Shown in pieces: positions 1 to 5,818 of a stretch of DNA of 12,405 nt. Under the pieces are notes generated by a model. That model made no database searches. It saw only the letters and a program-made list of their open reading frames with translations, and was not told the DNA's origin. The stretch comes from JAYPUA01 sp038133845 (lineage in GTDB: Bacteria; SAR324; NAC60-12). Made by a program: the position numbers and the translations under genes. Numbering within the stretch: position 1 is the first letter of the stretch; the number at the start of each line of letters is the position of its first letter. The stretch is from contig JAYPUA010000073.1 of NCBI GenBank assembly GCA_038133845.1, forward strand, positions 1 to 12,405, written 5' to 3'.

Positions 1-65
1 GGTCCTGTTCCGATTTTTTTTCTGGCAGCAACCGCTTGCTGTGCAATGAGTTGGTCTTTATCCAT
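1..65 (-). CDS. Unidentified protein, N-terminal fragment (gene runs off the left edge)
   Basis: Reading leftward from an ATG at 65-63, the frame stays open to the window edge for 21 full codons: Met-Asp-Lys-Asp-Gln-Leu-Ile, then an Ala/Gln-rich stretch, then Arg-Lys-Lys-Ile-Gly-Thr-Gly. A GGGA sits about 4 bases before the ATG and an AAGG further upstream, so ribosome-site support is only fair. The polar, basic beginning is not a signal peptide, so the product is probably cytoplasmic. The lipoprotein gene upstream at 228-866 is on the same strand, with about 160 bases between them, so the two could be co-transcribed or independent. Too little is visible to name a family. The short open frame is the main risk. 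Confidence 0.45.
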   Translation of the reverse strand, partial: MDKDQLIAQQAVAARKKIGTG

Positions 66-227
66 GGTGTCCCAAGGACCTTACAGTTGGTGGTTCGCCT
101 GACGGCAACGGCAGAAAATACCCTCTATTCTTAACAGATCGGTCCGCAAAACGGAATAGCCTTCCTGGTTTGGCTAGGTGGTGCGAGTGGTCTCCAAAGA
201 GAGCCCCCGGCTTAAAGCATCAGAAAA

Positions 228-866
228 TCAACAGCTTGAATTTCCCCGCAGGCCTTTCTGGAGAAGTCCGCAATTCGGGGCATCCGCAAGTTCCAAGCCA
301 TTGAAGTCCAAGGGAAACTGAAACGAGGTCCAGGCTTGACGCTGCTGGTCCATCCATTCACCCAGAAACAACTGCTGGGCTTCAGGCATTTGGTAGCGTT
401 GCTCCAGGATGAAGCGCTCCAAAAATGGGGCGACCTGAAGAAGGAAGTGGTCATCCCAAGAGCCAGCAGGTTCAAGCGTGATCTCGTAAACCAGTGTTCC
501 GACTCCCAGCTGACGCTGGAAGCGGTGGGTCTGCATCTCGCGCTCTGCAGCCACAAAGGTCATTTCCAACTGAGATGCCCGGAGGTCGAAATCAAACCGA
601 AACTGTCCTTCAGGATTGGGAAACACGAGGCGCGCCTGAGGGGCATAGAGAGGTGCCTCTTGCGTGGCGGGCACGACTCGCCCAAAGTATTCCTGTACGA
701 CAATGAAGCCCGGAGTGGAAAGCGCATCCCCCTGGGCATCGGTCAACGCCCCGCGCACCTCTGTGGTCGTCCAGCCAAATTGTGGAGCAACCTGAGGCCC
801 ATAGCATCCGGAGAGGAGGAGGAGGGTGAAGGGCAGGACCCAGAGGGCGAAAGGAAGTCTTGTCAT
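228..866 (-). CDS. Predicted outer-membrane or periplasmic lipoprotein, unknown function
   Basis: This 212-residue protein opens with a textbook lipoprotein signal: Met-Thr-Arg, a Leu/Phe-rich core at residues 5-18, and lipobox Leu-Ser-Gly-Cys with the acylated Cys at 21. Residue 22 is Tyr, not Asp, so by the E. coli sorting rule it would go to the outer membrane. Residues 35-105 read like a small beta-sandwich of the carboxypeptidase-regulatory or CnaB sort: Val-Arg-Gly-Ala-Leu-Thr-Asp-Ala-Gln-Gly, later a Gly-Gln-Phe-Arg-Phe strand. That is inference from the pattern, not a recognised family. The rest is helical and rich in Gln and aromatics. Cys199 and Cys212, the last residue, could form a disulfide in the periplasm. 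There is no clear Shine-Dalgarno before the ATG at 866. It diverges from the small membrane gene at 946, with an AT-rich 79-base gap between them. Confidence 0.82.
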   Translation of the reverse strand: MTRLPFALWVLPFTLLLLSGCYGPQVAPQFGWTTTEVRGALTDAQGDALSTPGFIVVQEYFGRVVPATQEAPLYAPQARLVFPNPEGQFRFDFDLRASQLEMTFVAAEREMQTHRFQRQLGVGTLVYEITLEPAGSWDDHFLLQVAPFLERFILEQRYQMPEAQQLFLGEWMDQQRQAWTSFQFPLDFNGLELADAPNCGLLQKGLRGNSSC

Positions 867-899
867 CGGTGAGAGATCGTGTTAAAAATTGGTCCTTAA

Positions 900-917
900 T
901 TCTGAAAAAATTCAGAA
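900..917. promoter_or_regulatory. Palindrome in a divergent AT-rich promoter region (possible operator)
   Basis: The two arms TTCTGAA (900-906) and TTCAGAA (911-917) are a perfect 7-base inverted repeat around AAAA. They lie in the AT-rich gap between the lipoprotein gene starting at 866 (minus) and the small gene starting at 946 (plus). On the minus strand, TTGCAG (926-921) and CAGAAT (904-899), 16 bases apart, make a weak sigma70-like promoter. The palindrome would cover its -10 element. It is not a terminator, because both flanking genes start here. The operator role is inference. Confidence 0.3.
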
Positions 918-945
918 AATCTGCAATTCCAAAAGAAATTCAATC

Positions 946-1095
946 ATGATCCCTGAAGAAGTTTTCTACCTTTTCCTCTTCCCGTGGTTGCTTCTGATCG
1001 CCTCGGTCCCTGGCAGCGTGATCTCCTACATCGTGGGGGGAGTGATCGCGCAGTTGGTCAACTACCTCCCGGAAAAAGAAAACACGGAAGGCTGA
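946..1095 (+). CDS. Small hydrophobic membrane protein (49 aa), unknown
   Basis: The frame from ATG 946 encodes 49 residues: Met-Ile-Pro-Glu-Glu, then an almost unbroken hydrophobic run from about residue 6 to 41, then a charged tail Pro-Glu-Lys-Glu-Asn-Thr-Glu-Gly. The run contains Pro-Gly at about 22-23 and Gly-Gly at about 31-32. It therefore looks like either two short membrane helices in a hairpin or one long helix. The frame also extends up to a TTG at 889, which adds 19 polar, Asn/Lys-rich residues. I prefer the ATG because that extension comes from the AT-rich promoter region. Only a weak purine stretch (AAAAGAAA) precedes the ATG. It is upstream of the acyltransferase gene, separated by about 147 bases that include a hairpin. 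The function is unknown. The amino-acid pattern favours a real gene over chance. Confidence 0.55.
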   Translation: MIPEEVFYLFLFPWLLLIASVPGSVISYIVGGVIAQLVNYLPEKENTEG

Positions 1096-1101
1096 CCGTA
1101 A

Positions 1102-1124
1102 GTGGGGCAGGGCCGGAGCCCCAC
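1102..1124 (+). other. GC-rich stem-loop after the small membrane gene
   Basis: GTGGGGC (1102-1108) pairs perfectly with GCCCCAC (1118-1124) across a 9-base loop, starting 7 bases after the stop codon of the 49-residue gene. No T-run follows, so it is not a standard intrinsic terminator. It could protect an mRNA 3' end or separate expression of the small gene from the acyltransferase. The rest of the gap (1125-1242) shows no other feature I can support. Confidence 0.35.
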
Positions 1125-1242
1125 ACGCCGCATCCCGCTTCAGGCCTCTCCGAGGCATTCCACCTTTCCCAATTCTGATGTCTTGACCGAGGCCACCCCG
1201 CCACTCGACCTCGTTGAACATCCAGAGATTCCCAGACCTTTC

Positions 1243-2166
1243 ATGTCCGAGCATACTGTCGTCAGCCCCTATCAGGCGGCCAAAGGGGCCTTGATTACGC
1301 TGCTGATCATCCTCAATACCGTCTGGTGGGGAGGGTTGATCCTGGTCTTTGCCCCCCTCAAGCTGTACCGCAACGAGGCGTGGCGCAAACGCCTCGCCGT
1401 GATGTACATGTCCTGGGCCCACAACTGGAGTTGGGATAACAGCTGGTTGCTTCGCAAATCCCGGTACCCTGAGGTCCTGCTGGAGGTCCCGGAGGGTCTG
1501 GACCCGCAGAAGTCCTATCTGGTACTGAGCAACCACATCTCGATGGCCGACGTCCCGGTGGTGGAGTACGCCTGCATCAACCGCATCCCGTTTCGGAAGA
1601 TCTTCATCAAGCAAGAGCTGATTTGGCTGCCGATTGTGGGGGCGGTCTGCTGGGTGCTGGACTTTCCTTTCATGAAGCGCTACTCCAAGGAAAAACTGAA
1701 GCGTAATCCGTCCCTGAAGGGAAAAGACCTGGAGACGACCCGAAAGAGCTGCGAGAAGCTCAAGGGGCGACCCAGCGCAATCCTGAGCTATGTGGAGGGC
1801 ACGCGCTTCAACGAGCGAAAGCGGGAGTCGACGCGCTCTCCCTACCGACACTTGCTCAAACCCAAGGTGGGCGGGGTACTGACGGTGCTCCAGTATCTGG
1901 GAGAGGAGCTGGATGGTGTCGTGGACCTGACGCTGGTTTATCCGGACAACCCGCAGCCACCGACCTTCTGGGAGTTGGTGACCGAGCGGGTACCTCGGGT
2001 GATTGTCCGGATGCGCCTGCTTCCGGTCCCCTTTCAGGGGGAACAGGAGACGGAGCTTTCGGACACGGAGCGTGTGCGCTACGTCCGTCGCTGGCTGGAT
2101 GGAATCTGGAAGGAGAAGGACGAGTTCATCGAGAGCCAGATCGCACAGAGGGCTGTGGCCGCATGA
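1243..2166 (+). CDS. YihG-like membrane acyltransferase (PlsC / LPLAT superfamily)
   Basis: The 307-residue product has an N-terminal membrane helix (about residues 12-38) followed by a glycerolipid acyltransferase domain. The catalytic block is Asn97-His98-Ile-Ser-Met-Ala-Asp103, the H-x4-D motif. The substrate-binding block is Glu185-Gly-Thr-Arg-Phe189. Between them, Phe-Met-Lys-Arg-Tyr-Ser at about 143-148 and a Gly-Lys-Asp-x-Glu-Thr-Thr-Arg-x-Ser-Cys-Glu stretch at about 160-171 match my memory of E. coli YihG closely, as do a later Tyr-Pro-Asp-Asn and the overall length. The family moves acyl chains onto lysophospholipid-type acceptors at the inner membrane. The precise acceptor is not predictable here. 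The frame is open from a GTG at 1102, but that extension is Pro/Arg/Ser-rich and overlaps a hairpin, so I start at ATG 1243. The stop overlaps the next gene's start as ATGA, indicating translational coupling. Confidence 0.93.
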   Translation: MSEHTVVSPYQAAKGALITLLIILNTVWWGGLILVFAPLKLYRNEAWRKRLAVMYMSWAHNWSWDNSWLLRKSRYPEVLLEVPEGLDPQKSYLVLSNHISMADVPVVEYACINRIPFRKIFIKQELIWLPIVGAVCWVLDFPFMKRYSKEKLKRNPSLKGKDLETTRKSCEKLKGRPSAILSYVEGTRFNERKRESTRSPYRHLLKPKVGGVLTVLQYLGEELDGVVDLTLVYPDNPQPPTFWELVTERVPRVIVRMRLLPVPFQGEQETELSDTERVRYVRRWLDGIWKEKDEFIESQIAQRAVAA

Positions 2167-2627
2167 GTTGCCAGAGTGCCTGGCTGGAGAGCCCGGTGGG
2201 ACCGCTCCTGCTTGAAGAGGAGGGCGAGGCCCTGGTGCGTCTCGCGTTTCTGGAGCAGCCTCCGGTAGACTCTCGCTCCCCTTCCCCCTTGCTGGAGGTT
2301 GCCAAACGGCAACTGAACGAATATTTCCGGGGAGCACGGCAACACTTTGACCTCCCTTTGAAGCCTTCCGGGACGCCATTCCAGCAGAAAGCCTGGCAGG
2401 CGTTGCAGCAGATTCCCTATGGCGAGACCCGGAGCTATCAGCAGCAGGCGTTGGCCTTCGGTGGGGCGCAGTATGCCCGGGCTGTTGGGAGCGCAAACGG
2501 CCGCAACCCGATCGCCATCATCATTCCCTGCCACCGCGTCATCGGCAAAAACGGCGCCTTGACCGGCTTCGCCGGGGGCATGGACCGCAAGCACCTCCTG
2601 TTGCAGCTTGAGGCCCGTTTTCGCTGA
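2163..2627 (+). CDS. ogt: Methylated-DNA--protein-cysteine methyltransferase
   Basis: This 154-residue protein is a single-domain O6-alkylguanine-DNA alkyltransferase. It repairs O6-methylguanine by irreversibly moving the alkyl group to its own cysteine. The active site is Pro122-Cys123-His124-Arg125, preceded by Ala-Asn112-Gly-Arg-Asn-Pro and followed by Val-Ile-Gly and Leu-Thr-Gly-Phe-Ala-Gly-Gly, all family hallmarks. The helix-turn-helix region that reads DNA lies around residues 84-110 (Ile-Pro-Tyr-Gly-Glu-Thr, then Arg-Ala-Val-Gly). There is no N-terminal Ada zinc domain or AraC-type domain, so this is the constitutive Ogt kind, not Ada. It starts inside the stop codon of the acyltransferase gene (ATGA) with no strong ribosome site, so coupled translation is likely. 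The pairing looks positional, with no obvious functional link. Confidence 0.96.
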   Translation: MSCQSAWLESPVGPLLLEEEGEALVRLAFLEQPPVDSRSPSPLLEVAKRQLNEYFRGARQHFDLPLKPSGTPFQQKAWQALQQIPYGETRSYQQQALAFGGAQYARAVGSANGRNPIAIIIPCHRVIGKNGALTGFAGGMDRKHLLLQLEARFR

Positions 2628-2707
2628 AGTCAGCATGCGGTGCCTGGCTCCTTCTCCTCGCTCCACCCTGCGTCCCTCTCAAAGCTTGACCCCATGCGGG
2701 AAAGCAC

Positions 2708-2737
2708 TTGAAAAGTGAGTGACGAACAGGGCAAAAT
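2708..2737 (+). promoter_or_regulatory. Candidate sigma70-type promoter for the 129-aa / miaB operon
   Basis: TTGAAA (2708-2713, five of six to TTGACA) is followed after 18 bases by CAAAAT (2732-2737, four of six to TATAAT). It lies in the only gap before the 129-residue gene. Transcription would start near 2744, just after a small TCTG-TTTTT-CAGA hairpin begins. By-eye call. The rest of the 2628-2777 gap shows nothing else convincing. Confidence 0.35.
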
Positions 2738-2777
2738 GTCTGTTTTTCAGAACTGACCCTCTCACAGGAAACACCTC

Positions 2778-3167
2778 GTGAAACGCTACACTTTTGACCG
2801 TCAGAACTACCAGATCTTCAAGGTGGATGCCGAGGCTGAGCGTCCCTTCGTCCACTTCCTCTGGGGGAAGTTTGACTTCAAGATCGTCCTGGTTCCCACT
2901 GATGCAGAGACGGCGGCGTCTCTTCCGAAAAAGAGCTTCGAGCGGGACGGGAGTTTTTATGTTATCGAGAACCTCCTGCACCTGCACCACAACCAGTGGT
3001 ATACGTTTGATCGTCCTACCGCACATGGGCTCCAGTTGGAGGAGACCCGTTGGAGCTGCGAGGGGCAGACCTACTATGCCGAGTTTCCCAAGGACTTGCT
3101 GAGCATGGCCGCGCGCTTGGCCAGTGAAGAACTGGGAGTCTCCCCGTTGCACGCCGCTCACGCCTGA
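2778..3167 (+). CDS. Conserved-looking hypothetical protein upstream of miaB (129 aa)
   Basis: The start is GTG 2778, set by AGGAA 7 bases upstream (2766-2770). The product is a soluble protein with no signal peptide or membrane segment. It begins Met-Lys-Arg-Tyr-Thr-Phe-Asp and is rich in aromatics and histidine. Notable stretches are Phe-Val-His-Phe-Leu-Trp-Gly-Lys-Phe-Asp-Phe (about 24-34), His-Leu-His-His-Asn-Gln-Trp-Tyr (about 68-75) and Ala-His-Gly (about 82-84). The single Cys is not in a metal motif. The alternating hydrophobic pattern suggests a small beta-rich fold. I do not recognise the family. Its stop overlaps the miaB start (TGATG), so the two are almost certainly one transcript and translationally coupled. 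That makes a link to tRNA modification or to iron-sulfur enzyme supply possible, but it is unproven. Confidence 0.85.
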   Translation: MKRYTFDRQNYQIFKVDAEAERPFVHFLWGKFDFKIVLVPTDAETAASLPKKSFERDGSFYVIENLLHLHHNQWYTFDRPTAHGLQLEETRWSCEGQTYYAEFPKDLLSMAARLASEELGVSPLHAAHA

Positions 3168-4510
3168 TGTCTTTTCCCGCCCGTCAGCCGCATCGGCGCA
3201 AGGTGCACATCCAGACTTGGGGCTGTCAGATGAACGAGTATGACAGCGACAAGATCCTGGAGGTGCTGCATCGGGAAAACTATGAGTTTACACCGCAGCC
3301 GGAAGAGGCGGACCTGATCCTGCTCAACACCTGCTCGGTGCGTGACAAGGCGGAGCAGAAGGTGTATAGCTTTCTGGGAGGCCTGCGTGAGTTGAAGAAG
3401 ATCAAGCCACACCTCCAGGTTGGTGTGGGAGGCTGCGTGGCCCAGCAGGAGGGAAAGCAGATCCTGAAGCGCTCCGATGCAGTGGACGTGGTGTTTGGTA
3501 CAGACAACCTCTTCGACCTTCCGGAGCTGCTCGCAGAGGCTTCCAGCGGACGCAGAGTGGTGCGCACCGAGCGTGTGGCTCAGCGACAGAAGGTCCGGAA
3601 CTTTGTCCCTGGATACACCTTTGAAAAAGCCCAGCCAGGGCTCAAGGCTCACTTGGCCATTACCAAAGGCTGCAATAACTTCTGCTCGTTCTGCATCGTC
3701 CCCATCACCCGGGGACTGGAGGTCAGCCGGGAACCGGAGGACATTCTCAATGAGGCACGTCAACTGGTACAGTCGGGAACCCGAGAGGTCTGCCTGCTGG
3801 GACAGAATGTGAATTCCTACAAGGCCAACGGGGTCGGTTTTGTCGAGCTCCTCCAGCGTCTGGACGAGATTGAGGGGCTGGAGCGGGTGCGCTTCACCTC
3901 GCCTCACCCCAAGGACTTTCAGGAGGAGTTGTCAGCACTGTTTGGACAGCTCCGGACGCTCTGCGAGCAGCTGCACCTGCCCCTGCAGTCCGGCTCGGAT
4001 GAATTGCTCCGCAAGATGCGGCGCTGGTACACGGTGGACCGATACCGTGACAAGGTGCAGCTTTACCGCGAGCGTGTCCCGGAGGGAACGCTCTCCACAG
4101 ACCTGATCGTTGGGTTTCCGGGAGAGTCGGAGGCCGACTTTGAGGCCACCCTGGAGGCCGTCCGAGAGTTCCGGTTCGACCTGATTTACGCTTTCAAGTA
4201 CTCTCCGCGTCCGGGAACTCCTGCGGCAGACTACCCGGGACACCTCCCGGAGGAGGTCAAACGCGAGCGGCTGAAGGCGTTGCTGGAGGTCCAGGAACAG
4301 ATCTCTCACGAGCGCAATCAGGCGCTGATTGGCAGCACGCAGGAACTGCTTGTAGAGGGCCGCCACCCGCGTCGTCCCGAGGCCTGGAACGGCCGAACCC
4401 GAGGGAATCACGCGGTCGCTGTCGAGGCACAGACGCAAATTGGAGAACTTCTCCCGGTGCGCATCACCGAAGCGCGCACCTACGCGTTGGAGGCCGAGCC
4501 TTTGGTGTAG
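3167..4510 (+). CDS. miaB: tRNA-2-methylthio-N6-dimethylallyladenosine synthase MiaB
   Basis: MiaB is a radical-SAM methylthiotransferase. It adds a methylthio group to i6A37 of tRNAs that read UNN codons, using two 4Fe-4S clusters. All parts are present in 447 residues, the usual length. The N-terminal UPF0004 domain has its cluster cysteines at 20 (Trp-Gly-Cys-Gln-Met-Asn), 56 (Asn-Thr-Cys-Ser-Val-Arg) and 90 (Gly-Gly-Cys-Val-Ala-Gln). The radical-SAM cluster is Cys169-x3-Cys173-x2-Cys176, followed by the SAM barrel. The C-terminal 65 or so residues form a TRAM RNA-binding domain. The Gln-Met-Asn-Glu-Tyr-Asp-Ser signature and Cys-Ser-Phe-Cys-Ile-Val-Pro favour MiaB over MtaB or RimO. There is no good ribosome site of its own. 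Initiation probably depends on the upstream gene through the TGATG overlap. Confidence 0.98.
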   Translation: MSFPARQPHRRKVHIQTWGCQMNEYDSDKILEVLHRENYEFTPQPEEADLILLNTCSVRDKAEQKVYSFLGGLRELKKIKPHLQVGVGGCVAQQEGKQILKRSDAVDVVFGTDNLFDLPELLAEASSGRRVVRTERVAQRQKVRNFVPGYTFEKAQPGLKAHLAITKGCNNFCSFCIVPITRGLEVSREPEDILNEARQLVQSGTREVCLLGQNVNSYKANGVGFVELLQRLDEIEGLERVRFTSPHPKDFQEELSALFGQLRTLCEQLHLPLQSGSDELLRKMRRWYTVDRYRDKVQLYRERVPEGTLSTDLIVGFPGESEADFEATLEAVREFRFDLIYAFKYSPRPGTPAADYPGHLPEEVKRERLKALLEVQEQISHERNQALIGSTQELLVEGRHPRRPEAWNGRTRGNHAVAVEAQTQIGELLPVRITEARTYALEAEPLV

Positions 4511-4567
4511 AGCAACCTCTTGGCGCTGGGAGCTTCCGGGCTTCCCCAACTTTTTTCATCGGCACAA

Positions 4568-5359
4568 ATGCTTGCTCCCAAAATTGTGCAACGTCCTCAG
4601 GAACAACAGTGCCCCATCTGTCGGAAGTCCGGAGAGTGTGAGCGGCATCGAGTTGAATTCTGGCAACAGGGACACCGCCCGGACCATCTGGGGAAGTTGC
4701 TCAAGGAGCACCCAAACGCCTTTGCGATGCGCCAGACCCTTCGGGAGCGTTTTCCACAACCGGAGGCGTGTCTGGAGGGGTGCGTGCTGGTCGAGCGAGA
4801 AGAACTGGACACCTCCTCCACGCTACCGCTCTTTACGGGAGAGGCGCTGATCCACAGCAGTCAGGCCCGAGCCTGGGTCTTCCTGTACCATCCAGAAGGT
4901 CCCAGCTTGCTGGAGCGCTACCGACGGTTGGTGCTGGCGCAGTTGAGTCGCTCTCGGCAGGTTCGCGCCATCTTGAAGACGCTCAAGCGTGAACCGGCAC
5001 CACACTCCAGAAGCTCCCAGCAGTCGCTCTTTGAAGCTCCGGAGGGGCCTGTTTCAGAGCGGCCCGAAGCTTCAGAGCCCAGCGTCGAAAGCGTTCAGGC
5101 TCTGCAGGAGCACGTGGCCGAAGCCCCTGTCCCGGATTACGTGGACGAGCTTGCAGAGCACCTCACCGGTCGGGTGAGGCCGCTTCCGGATGAAGACGAC
5201 CCGGTGCTGTACCGGTTGGCTCCCGATGAGGTGGCAGAATTGGGGGCGTTCATGGCCGGGCTGGAGGCCTCGGATGAGGCGGAGGGAGGAGAAAGCGCGG
5301 AGGGCTCTCGCAAGGATCAGTTGCTTTTGGCCGAGGAGATGATGCGGAACCTGCTCTAG
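4568..5359 (+). CDS. Hypothetical protein with N-terminal Cys/His knuckle and acidic C-terminus
   Basis: From ATG 4568 the product is 263 residues. The frame also extends to a TTG at 4520, adding 16 residues, but neither start has a convincing ribosome site. I prefer the ATG because the extension overlaps a GC-rich inverted stretch followed by six T's. Near the N-terminus Cys15-x2-Cys18-x5-Cys24-x2-His27 looks like a zinc-binding knuckle. A helical region follows to about residue 140 (Leu-Leu-Glu-Arg-Tyr-Arg-Arg-Leu-Val-Leu-Ala-Gln-Leu-Ser-Arg). Then comes a low-complexity Ser/Glu/Pro linker (about 146-195) and a strongly acidic tail rich in Asp, Glu and Ala. It has no signal peptide or membrane segment. 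It lies 57 bases behind miaB on the same strand and is probably in the same operon. I do not recognise the family. A basic zinc head with an acidic tail would suit a nucleic-acid or protein adaptor, as inference. Confidence 0.8.
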   Translation: MLAPKIVQRPQEQQCPICRKSGECERHRVEFWQQGHRPDHLGKLLKEHPNAFAMRQTLRERFPQPEACLEGCVLVEREELDTSSTLPLFTGEALIHSSQARAWVFLYHPEGPSLLERYRRLVLAQLSRSRQVRAILKTLKREPAPHSRSSQQSLFEAPEGPVSERPEASEPSVESVQALQEHVAEAPVPDYVDELAEHLTGRVRPLPDEDDPVLYRLAPDEVAELGAFMAGLEASDEAEGGESAEGSRKDQLLLAEEMMRNLL

Positions 5360-5408
5360 CCGAAGAGCAATCGTGAAACAGGAGGCGGGTGAGACCGGGA
5401 GAAAGTCC

Positions 5409-5639
5409 TCAGTCTACAGAGGAGGTAGAGCGAACTCTGGGGTTGGGTGGCCGACGTGGCTCCCGAGCACGCTCGCAAAGAGCCGTGTCGGTGTAATTGA
5501 CGACACGACGCAACGGAGGATCGGAAGATTCAAAGACGCAGCTGTCTCCTCGGTTTTGCCAAGCGGTAGAGCAACTTCCCAGCAGCAAGCAGAACAGCCC
5601 TGCTCCCCAGAGACCTCTCCTCCACTTCGCGCTCTGCAT
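5409..5639 (-). CDS. Probable small lipoprotein (76 aa)
   Basis: Read on the minus strand from ATG 5639, the product begins with a basic n-region (Ala-Lys-Trp-Arg-Arg), then a short hydrophobic core and lipobox Leu-Leu-Gly-Ser-Cys with the acylated Cys near residue 23. The mature part is about 54 residues with two more Cys, and its C-terminus is Arg/Pro/Ser-rich. A longer form from ATG 5678 (89 residues) fits the same frame. Neither has a strong ribosome site; AGGA motifs lie 13-16 bases upstream. It sits alone between two plus-strand genes. The signal sequence is the only real evidence, and competing open frames exist on both strands, so this is moderate confidence. If it is not real, 5360-5818 is a 459-base gap with no gene. 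Confidence 0.5.
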   Translation of the reverse strand: MQSAKWRRGLWGAGLFCLLLGSCSTAWQNRGDSCVFESSDPPLRRVVNYTDTALCERAREPRRPPNPRVRSTSSVD

Positions 5640-5714
5640 CCGGGAAGATGGTAAATCCTGTGATGGAATAGCACTCATTTTGTTCTTGCCGTCCTGTTGA
5701 GCTTGAAAACGTTG

Positions 5715-5747
5715 CCTATTCATTTGCACGAAAACCACCAGAATAGG
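5715..5747. repeat. Spaced inverted repeat CCTATTC-N19-GAATAGG
   Basis: A perfect 7-base inverted repeat (5715-5721 and 5741-5747) lies in an AT-rich pocket between the small minus-strand lipoprotein and the plus-strand FIST gene. The position would suit a dimeric regulator of either divergent gene. The 26-base centre spacing is not a whole number of helical turns. I find no convincing promoter next to it, and chance is possible. Confidence 0.25.
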
Positions 5748-5818
5748 GATTTTCCCCGGAAGAGCAAGATGAAGCCTCACCGTTCACAATCTGACCGAAT
5801 CTTGCACAGGGGCCTCTC

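Noticed and set aside
940..2496. 518-codon open frame on the minus strand
   Set aside because: It lies opposite the acyltransferase and alkyltransferase genes, whose motifs are unmistakable. Its product is Arg/Pro/His/Gln-rich without domain signatures, as expected of a GC-rich antisense shadow.
2679..3161. 160-codon minus-strand frame opposite the 129-residue gene
   Set aside because: The plus-strand gene has a good ribosome site and couples to miaB. The minus frame has no start signal or recognisable motif.
3158..3907. 249-codon minus-strand frame inside miaB
   Set aside because: Antisense shadow of a clear miaB, with all cluster cysteines on the plus strand.
4528..4556. Intrinsic terminator after miaB (GC-rich inverted stretch plus six T's)
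   Set aside because: The best stem is only about 5 pairs with a G-T wobble, and the next gene starts 12 bases after the T-run. Too weak to call.
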